Both the position numbers and the translations under genes were made by a program. From the NCBI RefSeq assembly GCF_023017165.1, contig NZ_JALKBW010000001.1:3534001-3598000 (forward strand): DNA of 64,000 nucleotides. Direction: 5' to 3'. Positions 46,347-56,232 of this stretch are shown piece after piece. Every line of letters starts with the position of its first letter. The stretch's first letter is position 1. The notes under the pieces were generated by a model that was given only the letters and a program-made list of their open reading frames with translations, was not told the DNA's origin and made no database searches. Source of the DNA: Gordonia alkaliphila. GTDB lineage: Bacteria; Actinomycetota; Actinomycetes; Mycobacteriales; Mycobacteriaceae.

Positions 46347-46768
46347 TCCGTCACAGTAGCGACCGACGCCGGCGCCAGTACCGCCCAACCACCGAAGGCA
46401 CCGCCGGACCGTGCCGTCATCGAACTCAGCAACGCACGTTCGGCGGACACGCTGCGCGCGTCGATCTTCTGCAACCGCGCCACCGCGACCGCCACCGCAC
46501 CGTCCGGGGCGATCGGATCCGACGACAACGCGGGAGCGTGCACGTATCCGTCGACGGCGCACCGGCGGACGAACTCCTCCGCCGCGTCACCGGGCACCAC
46601 TGCCACATGCCGCAGCAACAGTTCGTCGACACCTCCGATCGCGGCCTCGGCCAACACCGAGGATGCCGAGGCGGTTTCGTCCTCGCATCGCGTCAGGACC
46701 CGAGCACCCACCAGCTCCGCTTCGACATCCCTCGGCGCCCGCGACTTCTTCCACCACTTACGCACCAT
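46343..46768 (-). CDS. Unknown protein upstream of trpD
   Basis: A 141-residue protein starting MVRKWWKKSRAPRDVEAELV. I recognise no family. It has no signal or membrane segment; it is mostly mixed helix and strand, with VDELLLRHVAVVPGDAAEEFVRRC in the middle. AAGGAG lies 6 bases before the ATG at 46768, supporting a real gene, and its stop is interlocked with the trpD start. Divergent from ctaE, with about 230 bases between. Confidence 0.65.
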   Translation of the reverse strand: MVRKWWKKSRAPRDVEAELVGARVLTRCEDETASASSVLAEAAIGGVDELLLRHVAVVPGDAAEEFVRRCAVDGYVHAPALSSDPIAPDGAVAVAVARLQKIDARSVSAERALLSSMTARSGGAFGGWAVLAPASVATVTE

Positions 46769-46997
46769 CTGCCACTCCTTAAACACCGGGCGTTCCCCAG
46801 CGCACCTTCAGGCTCGTCTCAGCCGGACACGACATCATGAGCATGCATGCGTGAACAGCGGACAACCACTGGAAATTCCGCCGAGACACGCCGAGCAACC
46901 CACAACGTAACAGCCCTGACCTGCACCGACAGAACTACTTCGGACCAATTTGGGACCCGAGTGGTCATCGCTTACTACGAACCGTCATACTTCTCAT

Positions 46998-47606
46998 GTG
47001 ACTAGCGCCGTGGGTACCCCAGGAACCGCCATGACCTCGCGCGTGCATTCGCTGAACCGACCGAACATGGTCAGCGTCGGCACCATCGTGTGGTTGTCGA
47101 GCGAGTTGATGTTTTTTGCCGGCTTGTTCGCGATGTATTTCGTCGCGAGAGCCAATTCCGTCGAGTGGCCTCAACAGCCCGCTCACCTCAATCTTTGGCT
47201 TGCCATCCCGGTGACGTCCGTGCTGATTCTCAGCTCCGTCACCTGCCAGATGGGCGTCTTCGCCGCCGAGAAGGGCGACGTCTTCGGACTTCGCCGCTGG
47301 TACACCCTCACCTTGCTGATGGGCGCCTTCTTCGTCGCCGGCCAGGCATACGAGTACTTCGCACTCGTCGGCGAGGGCGTGACGCTCTCGTCGTCGTCGT
47401 ACGGCTCGGTCTTCTACATGGCGACCGGCTTCCACGGATTGCACGTGATCGGCGGTCTGCTCGCGTTCGTCGTCTTGCTCGTTCGAACTCGACTTTCCAA
47501 ATTCACTCCCGCACAGGCCACCGCCGCGATCGTCGTGTCGTACTACTGGCACTTCGTCGACGTGGTCTGGATCGCCCTGTTCGTGGTCATTTACTTCGTG
47601 CAGTAG
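46998..47606 (+). CDS. ctaE: Cytochrome c oxidase subunit III CtaE
   Basis: A 202-residue protein with five transmembrane helices, as in mycobacteria (two N-terminal helices of the canonical subunit are absent). It opens [20 protein letters not shown], almost the same as the M. tuberculosis start, which fixes the GTG at 46998. [29 protein letters not shown] and [12 protein letters not shown] are conserved. It is part of the aa3 oxidase in the bcc-aa3 supercomplex and heads the ctaE-qcrCAB operon. Confidence 0.95.
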   Translation: MTSAVGTPGTAMTSRVHSLNRPNMVSVGTIVWLSSELMFFAGLFAMYFVARANSVEWPQQPAHLNLWLAIPVTSVLILSSVTCQMGVFAAEKGDVFGLRRWYTLTLLMGAFFVAGQAYEYFALVGEGVTLSSSSYGSVFYMATGFHGLHVIGGLLAFVVLLVRTRLSKFTPAQATAAIVVSYYWHFVDVVWIALFVVIYFVQ

Positions 47607-47654
47607 CCCTCGGCGGCCGCTGAAACAGTCCAATCGCTTAGTAGAGAGACACCG

Positions 47655-48593
47655 ATGAGATCATCTCCACCGAGTTCGTCGCAGCCGCTCGACGGCGACG
47701 ATGCCTCCAACGAGCGCGTCACTACCGCCGGCACCGCAACGAAGGACGCGCGCACCAGCCGCTCGCGTCGTAAGTTGCGCCGCCGTGCGAGCGCGACCGC
47801 CTTCCTGTTGTTCGGCCTCGTCGCTTCCGGCCTGCTCGCCGGACTGCTGACCCCCGAGCCCCAGGTCGCCACGGCCGAGCCCACGTCCGCCGAACTGGTG
47901 GCCGCAGGCAAGCAGCTGTACGACAACTCCTGCGTCACCTGCCACGGCGTCAACCTCGAGGGCGTGCCGGATCGCGGCCCCACCCTCCTGGGTGTCGGCG
48001 ACGCGTCGGTGTACTTCCAGGTCTCCACCGGCCGCATGCCCGCCGCCCGCGGCGAGGCACAGGTCAAGCGCAAGACCAGCAAGTTCACCCAGTCCCAGAT
48101 CGACCAGCTCGGCGCCTACATCCAGGCGATGGGCGGCGGTCCCCGGACGATGTACGCGACCACCGAGAACGGTGACGTCAAGCGCGACGAGAACGGCATG
48201 CCGGTCTTGGCCATGGGCGAACTGCGCGGCAACGACCTCGGTCGCGGCTCCGAGCTGTTCCGCCTGAACTGCGCCTCCTGCCACAACTTCACCGGTCGTG
48301 GCGGCGCCCTCTCGAGCGGTAAGTTCGCTCCCTCTCTGTCGGGCGTCAACGAGCAGCAGCTCTACACGGCCATGCTCACCGGCCCGCAGAACATGCCCAA
48401 GTTCTCCAACCGTCAGCTGTCGGTCGAAGAGAAGAAGGACATCATCGGCTTCATCCGCTACGCAGACACCTCGAACCCGATCGGTGGCTTCGGCCTCGGC
48501 GGCTTCGGCCCCGCCTCGGAAGGCGTGGTCATGTGGGTCGTCGGTATCAGCGCGGTCGTCGCCGGTGCGATGTGGATTGGATCCCGAAATTGA
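47655..48593 (+). CDS. qcrC: Dihaem cytochrome c QcrC of the bcc complex
   Basis: A 312-residue membrane-anchored protein with two c-type haem sites: CVTCH near residue 94 and CASCH near residue 205. Methionine ligands lie in TGRMPA and QNMPKF. An N-terminal helix (about 46-66) and a C-terminal helix ([18 protein letters not shown]) span the membrane. It replaces cytochrome c1 and soluble c, passing electrons to CtaC. The basic 40-residue N-terminal tail is somewhat long. Confidence 0.95.
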   Translation: MRSSPPSSSQPLDGDDASNERVTTAGTATKDARTSRSRRKLRRRASATAFLLFGLVASGLLAGLLTPEPQVATAEPTSAELVAAGKQLYDNSCVTCHGVNLEGVPDRGPTLLGVGDASVYFQVSTGRMPAARGEAQVKRKTSKFTQSQIDQLGAYIQAMGGGPRTMYATTENGDVKRDENGMPVLAMGELRGNDLGRGSELFRLNCASCHNFTGRGGALSSGKFAPSLSGVNEQQLYTAMLTGPQNMPKFSNRQLSVEEKKDIIGFIRYADTSNPIGGFGLGGFGPASEGVVMWVVGISAVVAGAMWIGSRN

Positions 48594-49744
48594 GTACCTC
48601 TCCTAAAGACGTCCCCTCGGACGACCAGCTGAACGCGATGTCCCGCGACGAACTGGTGAAGCTCGGTAGCAATCTCGACGACGTCGAGATCATCTACCGC
48701 GAAGCGCGTAACCCGGTACCGGGAACCAAAGCCGAGAAGCGCTCCGAGCGCATCGTGGCGATCTGGTTCGTGTTGTCCGGTCTCCTCGCGCTCGCCGGCT
48801 TCGCGCTGTTCATCTGGAACCAGTGGGAATTCACCATGCCGGAGCAGGACGGGTACTGGGCGTACACGTTCTACACCCCCGCGCTCGGTGTCTCCTTCGG
48901 TCTGTCCATCCTGTTCTTCGGCTTCGGCGTGATCCAGCTGACCAAGCGCTTCATCCCCGCCGAGATCTCGGTGCAGCAGCGCCACGACGGCCCCTCGGAC
49001 CTCGTCGATCAGAAGACTTTCGCTGCGGGCATGTCCGACGCGCTGGAGACCTCGACCCTCCCCCGTCGCAAGATGATCCTGGGTTCGGCAGCATTCGGTC
49101 TCGGTTCGCTCGCCCTCGCCGGCGGCGTCGCGGCCATCGGCGGTTTCATCAAGAACCCGTGGGCCGATCCCAAGGACGACCTGTGGCAGACCGGATGGTC
49201 GCCGATCCACAACCCGGCGTCCGATCCCAACGAGACCGTCTTCCTGCGTCGTGACACCGGCAACCCGTACCAGGTGGCCCTGGTCCGTCCGGAGGATCTC
49301 GACGCGGGCGCCATGGAGACCGTGTTCCCGTGGCGCGTCTCGGACGGCTACGGCGACAGCGAAGAGTCCCGCCACAAGCTCCTCAAGGGCCTGCGTGCCG
49401 TGCGTAACCCGGTCATGCTGATCCGTCTGCGTCCCGCCGACTCCGCCAAGGTGATCAAGCGCCAGCGCCAGGAGAGCTTCAACTACGGCGACTACTACGC
49501 CTACACCAAGGTCTGCAGCCACCTCGGTTGCCCGACCTCCTTGTACGAGCAGCAGACCAACCGCATTCTCTGCCCGTGCCACCAGTCGCAGTTCGACGCG
49601 CTCGAGTTCGCCAAGCCCATCTTCGGACCGGCTGCCCGCGCTCTCGCACAGCTGCCGATCACGGTGAACAATCAGGGGTACATGGTCGCTGCCGGCGACT
49701 TCATCGAACCCGTCGGTCCGGCATTCTGGGAGCGTAAGTCATGA
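48590..49744 (+). CDS. qcrA: Rieske iron-sulfur protein QcrA
   Basis: A 384-residue actinobacterial Rieske protein with three N-terminal helices. Cluster ligands are in CSHLGCP and CPCHQSQF near residues 307-331. It starts with TTG (48590), which overlaps the qcrC stop as TTGA, and its own stop overlaps the qcrB ATG, so the three genes are translationally chained. Confidence 0.95.
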   Translation: MSTSPKDVPSDDQLNAMSRDELVKLGSNLDDVEIIYREARNPVPGTKAEKRSERIVAIWFVLSGLLALAGFALFIWNQWEFTMPEQDGYWAYTFYTPALGVSFGLSILFFGFGVIQLTKRFIPAEISVQQRHDGPSDLVDQKTFAAGMSDALETSTLPRRKMILGSAAFGLGSLALAGGVAAIGGFIKNPWADPKDDLWQTGWSPIHNPASDPNETVFLRRDTGNPYQVALVRPEDLDAGAMETVFPWRVSDGYGDSEESRHKLLKGLRAVRNPVMLIRLRPADSAKVIKRQRQESFNYGDYYAYTKVCSHLGCPTSLYEQQTNRILCPCHQSQFDALEFAKPIFGPAARALAQLPITVNNQGYMVAAGDFIEPVGPAFWERKS

Positions 49745-51369
49745 CCACCGTGGGCGACCGCGTCGGCGCGCAAGCGCGTGAAGTAGATGTTCGATACCGC
49801 GCTGCGGCCGGTATCCGTCGGCAGGTGAACAAGGTCTTCCCGACCCACTGGTCGTTCCTGCTCGGCGAGTTGGCGCTGTACAGCTTCGTGATCCTGCTGA
49901 TCTCGGGCGTGTACCTCACCATGTTCTTCGACCCGTCGATGGCCCACGTGACCTACGACGGCGCATACCTGCCGCTCAACGGTGTCACCATGAGCCGCGC
50001 GTACGAGACCACCCTCGACCTCTCCTTCGAGGTCCGCGGCGGTCTATTCGTCCGACAGATCCACCACTGGGCAGCCCTGATGTTCGCGGCGTCGATCATC
50101 ATCCACATGATGCGCATCTTCTTCACCGGTGCGTTCCGCAAGCCGCGTGAAGCCAACTGGGTGATCGGTTGCTTCCTGCTGCTGCTGGCGATGTTCGAAG
50201 GCTTCTTCGGCTACTCGCTCCCCGACGACCTGCTCTCGGGCACCGGCGTCCGCGCCGCCATGAGCGGTATCGTCCTGAGCCTCCCGCTGATCGGCACCTG
50301 GCTGCAGTTCGCCCTCTTCAACGGCGACTTCCCGGGCGACATCATCATCAGCCGCCTGTACGTGCTGCACGTGCTGATCTTCCCGGCCATCATCCTGGCC
50401 CTGATCGGCGCTCACCTGGCTCTCGTCTGGTACCAGAAGCACACGCAGTTCCCCGGCCCCGGTCGAACCGAGAACAACGTCGTCGGTGTCCGAATCCTCC
50501 CGGTCTTCGCGGCCAAGGGCGGCGCCTTCTTCGCCATCACCTTCGGTTTCCTGGCGCTGATGGCCGGTATCTTCCAGATCAACGCGGTCTGGAACATCGG
50601 CCCGTACAACCCGGCGCAGGTATCGGCCGGCTCGCAGCCGGACATGTACATGATGTGGACGGACGGCTTCGCTCGACTCATGCCGGCGTGGGAGCTCTAC
50701 CTGGGCAACTACACGATCCCCGCCGTCTTCTGGGTGGTCCTGGTGATCGGCGTGATCTTCGGTCTGCTGTTCACTTACCCGTGGATCGAGTCGGCACTGA
50801 CCAAGGACAAGGCGCCGCACAACCTGCTGCAGCGTCCGCGTGACGTCCCGGTCCGCACGGCGGTCGGCGCGATGGCTCTGACCTTCTACATCATCCTGAC
50901 CGTGGCCTGCTTCAACGACATCATCGCCTTCAAGTTCGACATCTCGCTGAACGCCACCACCTGGATCGGTCGTATCGGTCTGATCCTGCTGCCGCCGCTG
51001 GTGTACTTCATCACCTACCGCTGGGCTCTGTCCCTGCAGCGCAGCGACCGCGAGGTGCTGGCACACGGTATCGAGACGGGCATCATCCGTCGCGAGGCCG
51101 TCGGCGAGTACATCGAGATCCACCAGCCGCTCGGCCCGGTGGACAGCCATGGTCATCCGATCCCCCTCCCCTACCAGGGAGCGGCTCTGCCGAAGCGGAT
51201 GAACAAGCTGGGTTCGGCCGGCGCCCCGGGCACCGGTTCGCTGCTGGTGGCCGACCCCGCCGACGAGCAGGCGACCAATGTGGCCACCGAGCACGCCGGC
51301 CACGCCGCCGAGAAGAAGGCTCTGCAGGATCTGCAGGCCAAGGGTGGCAACCCGCTCGACAGCGAGTAG
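49741..51369 (+). CDS. qcrB: Cytochrome b subunit QcrB of the bcc complex
   Basis: A 542-residue, mostly membrane protein. Haem b ligands are in [11 protein letters not shown] and [11 protein letters not shown] (His pairs on helices 2 and 4), and the quinol-site PDDL-type motif [11 protein letters not shown] is present. A hydrophilic C-terminal extension of about 120 residues is typical of actinobacteria. It oxidises menaquinol. This is the subunit targeted by bcc inhibitors in mycobacteria. Confidence 0.96.
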   Translation: MTTVGDRVGAQAREVDVRYRAAAGIRRQVNKVFPTHWSFLLGELALYSFVILLISGVYLTMFFDPSMAHVTYDGAYLPLNGVTMSRAYETTLDLSFEVRGGLFVRQIHHWAALMFAASIIIHMMRIFFTGAFRKPREANWVIGCFLLLLAMFEGFFGYSLPDDLLSGTGVRAAMSGIVLSLPLIGTWLQFALFNGDFPGDIIISRLYVLHVLIFPAIILALIGAHLALVWYQKHTQFPGPGRTENNVVGVRILPVFAAKGGAFFAITFGFLALMAGIFQINAVWNIGPYNPAQVSAGSQPDMYMMWTDGFARLMPAWELYLGNYTIPAVFWVVLVIGVIFGLLFTYPWIESALTKDKAPHNLLQRPRDVPVRTAVGAMALTFYIILTVACFNDIIAFKFDISLNATTWIGRIGLILLPPLVYFITYRWALSLQRSDREVLAHGIETGIIRREAVGEYIEIHQPLGPVDSHGHPIPLPYQGAALPKRMNKLGSAGAPGTGSLLVADPADEQATNVATEHAGHAAEKKALQDLQAKGGNPLDSE

Positions 51370-51383
51370 TTCGCACCGCACCA

Positions 51384-51422
51384 CACGAAGGCCGTCTCGC
51401 CATTGGCGAGGCGGCCTTCGTC
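51384..51422 (+). terminator. Terminator of the ctaE-qcrCAB operon
   Basis: CGAAGGCCGTCTCGCC (51386-51401) pairs with GGCGAGGCGGCCTTCG (51405-51420), 16 bp with one G-T wobble and a 3-base loop, 17 bases past the qcrB stop. Confidence 0.8.
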
Positions 51423-51486
51423 GTCGGGTCCCCTGGTTTCGGTGAGTGGACCACGTCCTGGCGGCCTACCGGTGAGAATGAAGTCC

Positions 51487-51942
51487 ATGATCGACTCCTC
51501 CGATTCCACCGATCTGCCCGCCCGGACCGCCGACACCCTCGCACTACAGCAGCTGCTCGCGACCTACGCCCGGGCCGTCGACACACGGGACTGGGACCTG
51601 TACCGCACGGTCTTCACCCCGGACGCTCAGATCGACTACACCTCGGCGCCCTTCGGCATCGCCGGCCCTCGGGACGAGGTGGCCGCGTGGCTCGAGCAAT
51701 CCCTGTCCGTGGTGCCGATGTCCATGCATTACGTCTCCAACATCGAGGTGGACCTCGACGGCGACACCGCGACCGTGCACGCCCAGTTCTACAACCCCAT
51801 GCAGTTCCCCGGCTTCGCCGAGCTGAGCTTCTGCGGCGGCTACTACCACCATCAGATGGTCCGCACCCCCGACGGCTGGCGCAGCCGCGGTCTCCGCGAA
51901 GAGAACCTCTGGTTCGTCAACTCCCCTACCCCACCCGCCTAG
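51487..51942 (+). CDS. SnoaL/NTF2-like protein
   Basis: A 151-residue alpha+beta cone-fold protein: LALQQLLATYARAVDTRDWDLYRTVFTPDAQIDY, then HYVSNIEVDLDGDTATVHAQFYNP and GGYYHHQMVRTPDGWR. Such proteins isomerise, dehydrate or bind small hydrophobic compounds; no function is evident here. The start may be ATG at 51478 or 51487. Its 3' end abuts the remains of an IS21 element, overlapping that open frame by 17 bases. Confidence 0.8.
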   Translation: MIDSSDSTDLPARTADTLALQQLLATYARAVDTRDWDLYRTVFTPDAQIDYTSAPFGIAGPRDEVAAWLEQSLSVVPMSMHYVSNIEVDLDGDTATVHAQFYNPMQFPGFAELSFCGGYYHHQMVRTPDGWRSRGLREENLWFVNSPTPPA

Positions 51943-52218
51943 GTCCCGTCCGCGCCGCGGGCCCGTCGGATCGGTTCGAAGCGTCGCAGCCGCTCGGTTC
52001 CCGCTCGCGGCGCGAGCGTGTGCGGTAAGAATCGCCGCTGAGGGCGAGTACCTCGGCGTGGTGGACGAGGCGGTCGATCATCGCGGCGGCGACGATGTCG
52101 TCGTGGAAGATCTCTCCCCACCGCCCGAACGGCATGTTCGACGTGATCAGGATCGAGCCCTGCTCATAGCGGTGCGCCACGAGTTGGAAGAACAGGTGTT
52201 CGCAGTAGTGCCCCATAG
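51926..52218 (-). pseudogene. IstB C-terminal fragment of an IS21-family element
   Basis: Reads FFQLVAHRYEQGSILITSN, FGRWGEIFHDDIVAAAMIDR and LVHHAEVLALSGDSYRTR, the C-terminal third of the IstB ATPase helper. Walker motifs and the N-terminal two thirds are missing: the fragment is cut at 52218 by the end of an IS256-family element, and the frame then runs into host DNA beyond about 52015. Non-functional. Confidence 0.85.
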
Positions 52219-53622
52219 AGTGGTGTAACTCGGTGACCAGGACCGTGAGCGACAACGTGTAGCTGTCGGCACGGAAGCGGTCACCGTGTGATCCTTCGAG
52301 TCAACCTTCCACAGAATCCTCGAACGGAGTCATCACGATGACCGCACCCCATATTGTCGACCCTGCTGGCCTGCTGAGCCAAGCCCTCGCCGACGCGTCA
52401 CCGGATCTGATGCGCGAGCTGCTGCAGACCATGATCAACGCCCTGCTGTCCGCCGATGCCGACGCCGTGTGCGGCGCCGAATGGGGTCAGCGCTCAGACC
52501 AGCGCACCAATCACCGCAACGGCTACCGGCATCGGCCCCTCGACACCCGGGTGGGCACGATCGACGTCGCCGTGCCCAAGCTGCGCTCGAGCACCTATTT
52601 TCCGGAGTGGCTGCTCGAGCGGCGCAAACGCGCCGAATCCGCACTGATCACGGTGGTGGCGGACTGCTACCTGGCCGGGGTTTCGACCCGGCGGATGGAC
52701 AAGCTAGTGAAAACTCTTGGCATCGATTCGTTGTCGAAGTCGCAGGTCTCACGCATGGCCGAAGACCTCGACGAGCAGGTCGCGGCGTTCCGGCATCGCC
52801 GCTTGGATGAGGCTGGCCCGTTCACGTTCGTCACCGCCGATGCGCTCACGATCAAGGTCCGCGAGAACAAGCAGGTCGTCAAAGCCGTCGTGCTGCTGGC
52901 CACCGGCGTCAACGGTGACGGGCACCGCGAAGTGCTCGGCATGCAGGTCGCCACCAGCGAAACCAAGGCCTCGTGGAACACCTTCTTCGCCGACCTGCTC
53001 GCCCGCGGCCTCGGCGGAGTCCGCCTGGTGACCTCTGACGCCCATGCCGGATTGGTCGAGGCGATCGCCGCGAAGCTGCCCGGCGCCGCCTGGCAGCGCT
53101 GCCGCACCCACTACGCCGCGAATCTGATGGCGGTGTGCCCGAAATCGATGTGGCCGGCCGTGAAAGCGATGCTGCACAGCGTCTACGACCAACCCACCGC
53201 AAGTGCGGTCAATGCCCAGTTCGACCGGCTCATCGAATACACCGACGACCGGCTACCCGACGTCGCCGAACACCTCGGCGACGCCCGTGAAGACCTGCTG
53301 GCGTTCACCGCGTTTCCGGACGATGTGTGGCGCCAGATCTGGTCCAACAACCCCACCGAGCGGCTCAACCGCGAGATCCGGCGCCGCACCGACGTCGTCG
53401 GCATCTTCCCCAACCGCGACGCCATCGTCCGACTCATCGGAGCAGTGCTCGCCGAGCAGACAGATGAATGGGCCGAAGGCCGCCGCTACCTCGGCCTCGA
53501 GGTGCTCAGCCGTTGCCGACTGAACGTCACCGACACCGACCACACGCCGGAGGTGAACACCGACCCACTGATCCAACTACCCGCCTGACCACCAACGAAG
53601 GACCACAATCGGTTACACCACT
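52219..53622 (+). mobile_element. IS256-family insertion sequence
   Basis: One complete transposase gene flanked by short inverted ends: AGTGGTGTAAC at 52219-52229 and its complement GTTACACCACT at 53612-53622; similarity fades inward. The flanks (GCCCCATAG on the left, ACCCGGGAC on the right) are not a target duplication, so sequence next to the element has been deleted or recombined since insertion. It lies inside IS21-family remnants. Confidence 0.85.
52338..53588 (+). CDS. IS256-family (Mutator-type) transposase
   Basis: A 416-residue DDE transposase that appears intact. It has NHRNGYRHRPLDTRVGTIDV at the N-terminus. The acidic triad is D168 (TADAL), D234 (SDAHAG) and E341 (NNPTERLNREIRRR). 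It is close in size to the IS1081 transposase of M. tuberculosis. No frameshift is seen, so the element may still move. ATG at 52338. Confidence 0.95.
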   Translation: MTAPHIVDPAGLLSQALADASPDLMRELLQTMINALLSADADAVCGAEWGQRSDQRTNHRNGYRHRPLDTRVGTIDVAVPKLRSSTYFPEWLLERRKRAESALITVVADCYLAGVSTRRMDKLVKTLGIDSLSKSQVSRMAEDLDEQVAAFRHRRLDEAGPFTFVTADALTIKVRENKQVVKAVVLLATGVNGDGHREVLGMQVATSETKASWNTFFADLLARGLGGVRLVTSDAHAGLVEAIAAKLPGAAWQRCRTHYAANLMAVCPKSMWPAVKAMLHSVYDQPTASAVNAQFDRLIEYTDDRLPDVAEHLGDAREDLLAFTAFPDDVWRQIWSNNPTERLNREIRRRTDVVGIFPNRDAIVRLIGAVLAEQTDEWAEGRRYLGLEVLSRCRLNVTDTDHTPEVNTDPLIQLPA

Positions 53623-54154
53623 ACCCGGGACTTGACCAGGTTCGCCTGATCGGCGTCGAATGGAAGACCGCCGCCCGGTCCTCGGCGAGGACATCGACCG
53701 GCCGACCGCGTAGTGATCGCACCGTGCGGGCATTGGCTTTCGGCAGCCACGACTGGAGCTGATCATGGAAATCCGCCGGTGAGGCGAACTCCCGGCCCGG
53801 CAGGAACGACGGTTCCAGATAGCCGCTATTGATTTCGGTCATACCCTTGAACTCCGGACGGATCTGCCGGACCCGGTCCTTGAGGACAGTCAACGACCGC
53901 GTCCACCCGATCCGTTCAGCGATCACCGTCGCCGGCATTCGCGCATCCAGACGCAACTGCTCCCGGATCTGCGGCTCGACCGCATCCACGATCGACCCCT
54001 TCGCCGGCCGCGCATACTTCGGCGGACCGTCCGAGGCCAACGCCGACCGCACCGTGTTCCGCGCCAGACCCGTCCGACGCACGATCGCCTTGATCGACAC
54101 ACCCTCAGCCTTATGAAGCCGCCGAACCTCGGCCCAATCCTCCACTGAAATCAC
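53621..54154 (-). pseudogene. Internally deleted IstA transposase fragment of an IS21-family element
   Basis: The start (GTG 54154) gives the IstA helix-turn-helix part: SVEDWAEVRRLHKAEGVSIK, RTGLARNTVRSAL, then ARMPATVIAERIGWTRSLTV. After FKGMTEINSG the sequence jumps to YLEPSFLPGREFASPADFHD, which belongs near the IstA C-terminus, so the DDE core is gone. The reading frame ends at the border of the IS256 element. Non-functional. Confidence 0.85.
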
Positions 54155-54172
54155 CCTCCCGAGTGTCGAGGG

Positions 54173-54223
54173 GGGGTCAGCATTCACCCGTCGCCTGGGG
54201 TCAGGATTCACGCGTCGCTGACA
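54173..54223 (-). repeat. Terminal repeats of the IS21 remnant (istA side)
   Basis: Two 22-base copies with two mismatches (54173-54194 and 54197-54218; GGGTCAGNATTCACNCGTCGC) end at 54223, where the minus strand begins TGTCAGCGACGCGTG. Multiple inner repeats and a TG end are typical of IS21-family termini. The matching distal end beyond istB is absent. Confidence 0.7.
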
Positions 54224-54316
54224 CTTTTCTCACCTTCCGTTGCCCGACCGAGAGCGTTGTTTTACCGAATCCCTGGCACCGTATCCCTACGGCCCGTACG
54301 GAGGAGGCGGCAAGAA

Positions 54317-54350
54317 ACCGGCCGCACCTGGGAGTCCAGGTGCGGCCGGT
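54317..54350 (-). terminator. Terminator of the ctaC-ctaF operon
   Basis: A perfect 15-bp stem (ACCGGCCGCACCTGG) around a 4-base loop, 25 bases past the ctaF stop, followed on the minus strand by TTTCTTG. Confidence 0.85.
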
Positions 54351-54374
54351 GTCAGTATTGCGAGGCTCAGAGAG

Positions 54375-54791
54375 TCAGTGCTTCTCCGGGCCCACGTGGT
54401 ACTCGAGGACCAGGCCGACGACCGTCGCGACGATCACGACGGCAGCACCGACCGCGAAGTAGAAGTTCGAGGTCGCGAAACCCAGCGCGAACAGTGCGGC
54501 ACCCGCGGCGATCGCGATCGGCCAGAAGCTGTGCGGGCTGAAGAAGCCCAGCTCGCCTGCGCCGTCTTCGATCTCGGCGTCGTCGTAGTCCTCCGGGCGG
54601 ATCTCGACCCGTCGAGCCACGAACCGGAAGTACGTGCCGGCCAGGATCGACAGTGCGGCCGAGAAGAACAGGCACGAGGCACCTGCCCACTCCACACCGG
54701 TGTAGTAGAAGTGCGTCGCCACCGTGTAGATGATGCCTACGACGATGAAGAAGACCGCAATGGCTTCAAAAATCCGTGCTTCGATCTTCAT
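54375..54791 (-). CDS. ctaF: Cytochrome c oxidase subunit IV CtaF
   Basis: A 138-residue actinobacterial subunit IV with four helices (about 6-28, 37-56, 88-108, 110-130) and the conserved DYDDAEIEDGAGELGFFSPHSFWPI loop. It is part of the aa3 oxidase. Its ATG overlaps the ctaC stop by 4 bases. In M. tuberculosis mmpS3 follows; here transposon debris follows. Confidence 0.93.
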   Translation of the reverse strand: MKIEARIFEAIAVFFIVVGIIYTVATHFYYTGVEWAGASCLFFSAALSILAGTYFRFVARRVEIRPEDYDDAEIEDGAGELGFFSPHSFWPIAIAAGAALFALGFATSNFYFAVGAAVVIVATVVGLVLEYHVGPEKH

Positions 54792-55966
54792 GAAAGATTC
54801 ACACCCTCTGCAGGCTTGCAGCCCTTGCCGATGGTCGACGTGTTGTTGGCGTCGCCCAGGTTGTCGGGCAGGTCAGTGGTCGACACGCGACGGCTGTTGA
54901 ACGGTGCGGTGACCACGGACTGCGGTTCCTGGCACACGGCCGTCAGTGCTTCGGCGTTGCCGGCCGCCGGGTTGTCCTTGCGCCACTGGATGTAGGCGTC
55001 GAACACAGCGGGGCTGACGGCACGAACTTCGAAGTTCATCATCGAGTGGTAGGTACCGCACATCTCTGCGCAACGACCCACGAAGGCGCCTTCGCGCTCG
55101 ATCTCACTGATCTGGAACCTCGGGTTCTGGTGGTTCTGCTCCGGGAACGGGAACGTATCGCGCTTGAACAGGAACTCGGGAACCCAGAACGAGTGCACGA
55201 CGTCGGCTGAGGCGAGATTGAACTCGACGCGGGTGCCGGTCGGCAGCAGGAGGATGGGGATCTCCGACGTGGTGCCGAGCACCTCCATGTCGTTGAACGT
55301 GAGGTAGTCGCGGATCTTCTGGTCGCGACCGCCGGCCGGACCACCGAGAGCCTTGCGCTCACCTTCGTGCTCGTAGTAGTCGGGCACGTTCAGCTCGAAC
55401 GGCTCGCCCTTCCTGGCCTGCGCCGAGTCGATCAGCTGCTGGCCATCGGCCGCGCGGACCGAGTTGTAGCCGAACTGCCAGTTCCACTGGAATGCGGTCA
55501 CGTCGACGACGACGGCCGGGTTGTCTTCCATCTTCTCCACCTTCGTCTGCGTGACGACGGTGAAGTAGAAGAGCACGGCGATCAGGACGAACGGAATGGC
55601 CGTGTAGGCCAGTTCCAACGGCACGTTGTAGCCGGTCTGACGAGGGAATTCCTCGTCGGCCGGACGCGGCGCCGTGTCGTTGTTGCCCTTACGACGATGG
55701 AAAGTAATGGTCCAGAAGATCAGGCCCCACACCAGCACGCCCATGGCGAGAGCTGCGATGACAGCCCACTGCCAGAGCGTGAGCAGGCTCTTGCTCTCCG
55801 TGGTGACACCAGCTGGCCAGCCGAAGCGGACAGCCTCCTCCGGGCTACACCCGGTAACGAACAGCGCAGTGAGTGCGAGCGCACCGAGCGCCGCAACTCG
55901 TTTCGCCGTGCGCGACGCACTTGGGCTGCGCCGGGCCGACGATCGTCCACCGTGAGTCAATTTCAC
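54788..55966 (-). CDS. ctaC: Cytochrome c oxidase subunit II CtaC (CuA lipoprotein)
   Basis: A 392-residue lipoprotein. The lipobox LFVTGC ends the signal, and two helices follow. The CuA site is GRCAEMCGTYHSMM with an upstream His in VVHSFWVPEF, and an aromatic FQWNWQFGY ramp leads to it. It accepts electrons from QcrC. The start is GTG at 55966, which sits very close to AGGAAGG; a TTG two codons in has better spacing and could be the true start. Confidence 0.93.
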   Translation of the reverse strand: MKLTHGGRSSARRSPSASRTAKRVAALGALALTALFVTGCSPEEAVRFGWPAGVTTESKSLLTLWQWAVIAALAMGVLVWGLIFWTITFHRRKGNNDTAPRPADEEFPRQTGYNVPLELAYTAIPFVLIAVLFYFTVVTQTKVEKMEDNPAVVVDVTAFQWNWQFGYNSVRAADGQQLIDSAQARKGEPFELNVPDYYEHEGERKALGGPAGGRDQKIRDYLTFNDMEVLGTTSEIPILLLPTGTRVEFNLASADVVHSFWVPEFLFKRDTFPFPEQNHQNPRFQISEIEREGAFVGRCAEMCGTYHSMMNFEVRAVSPAVFDAYIQWRKDNPAAGNAEALTAVCQEPQSVVTAPFNSRRVSTTDLPDNLGDANNTSTIGKGCKPAEGVNLS

Positions 55967-56232
55967 GCCTTCCTGCTGACAGGGAGCTATTTCGTACGTT
56001 GCTTCCGCAACGAGCAGCACTCGCTGAGGACATTCTCGCACCTAGTACTACGCAGCGTAGACCAACCCGGTGATTCCCTCGCGATTGGGTCTCCCGTCGT
56101 GTCGACCACACCGGACGCACCCCGGAGAGTTGGCCCGGTCGGAGGTGTCTGCGGCATAGTGGTCGGGTGGTCGTCAGGCGGTACCGATGGCCTCGACATT
56201 CACCCGTCTTTGATCGAAGGGACGCTCCTGCA

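Noticed and set aside
52210..53632. Possible target-site duplication of the IS256 element
   Set aside because: The 9 bases on each side (GCCCCATAG and ACCCGGGAC) do not match in any offset tried.
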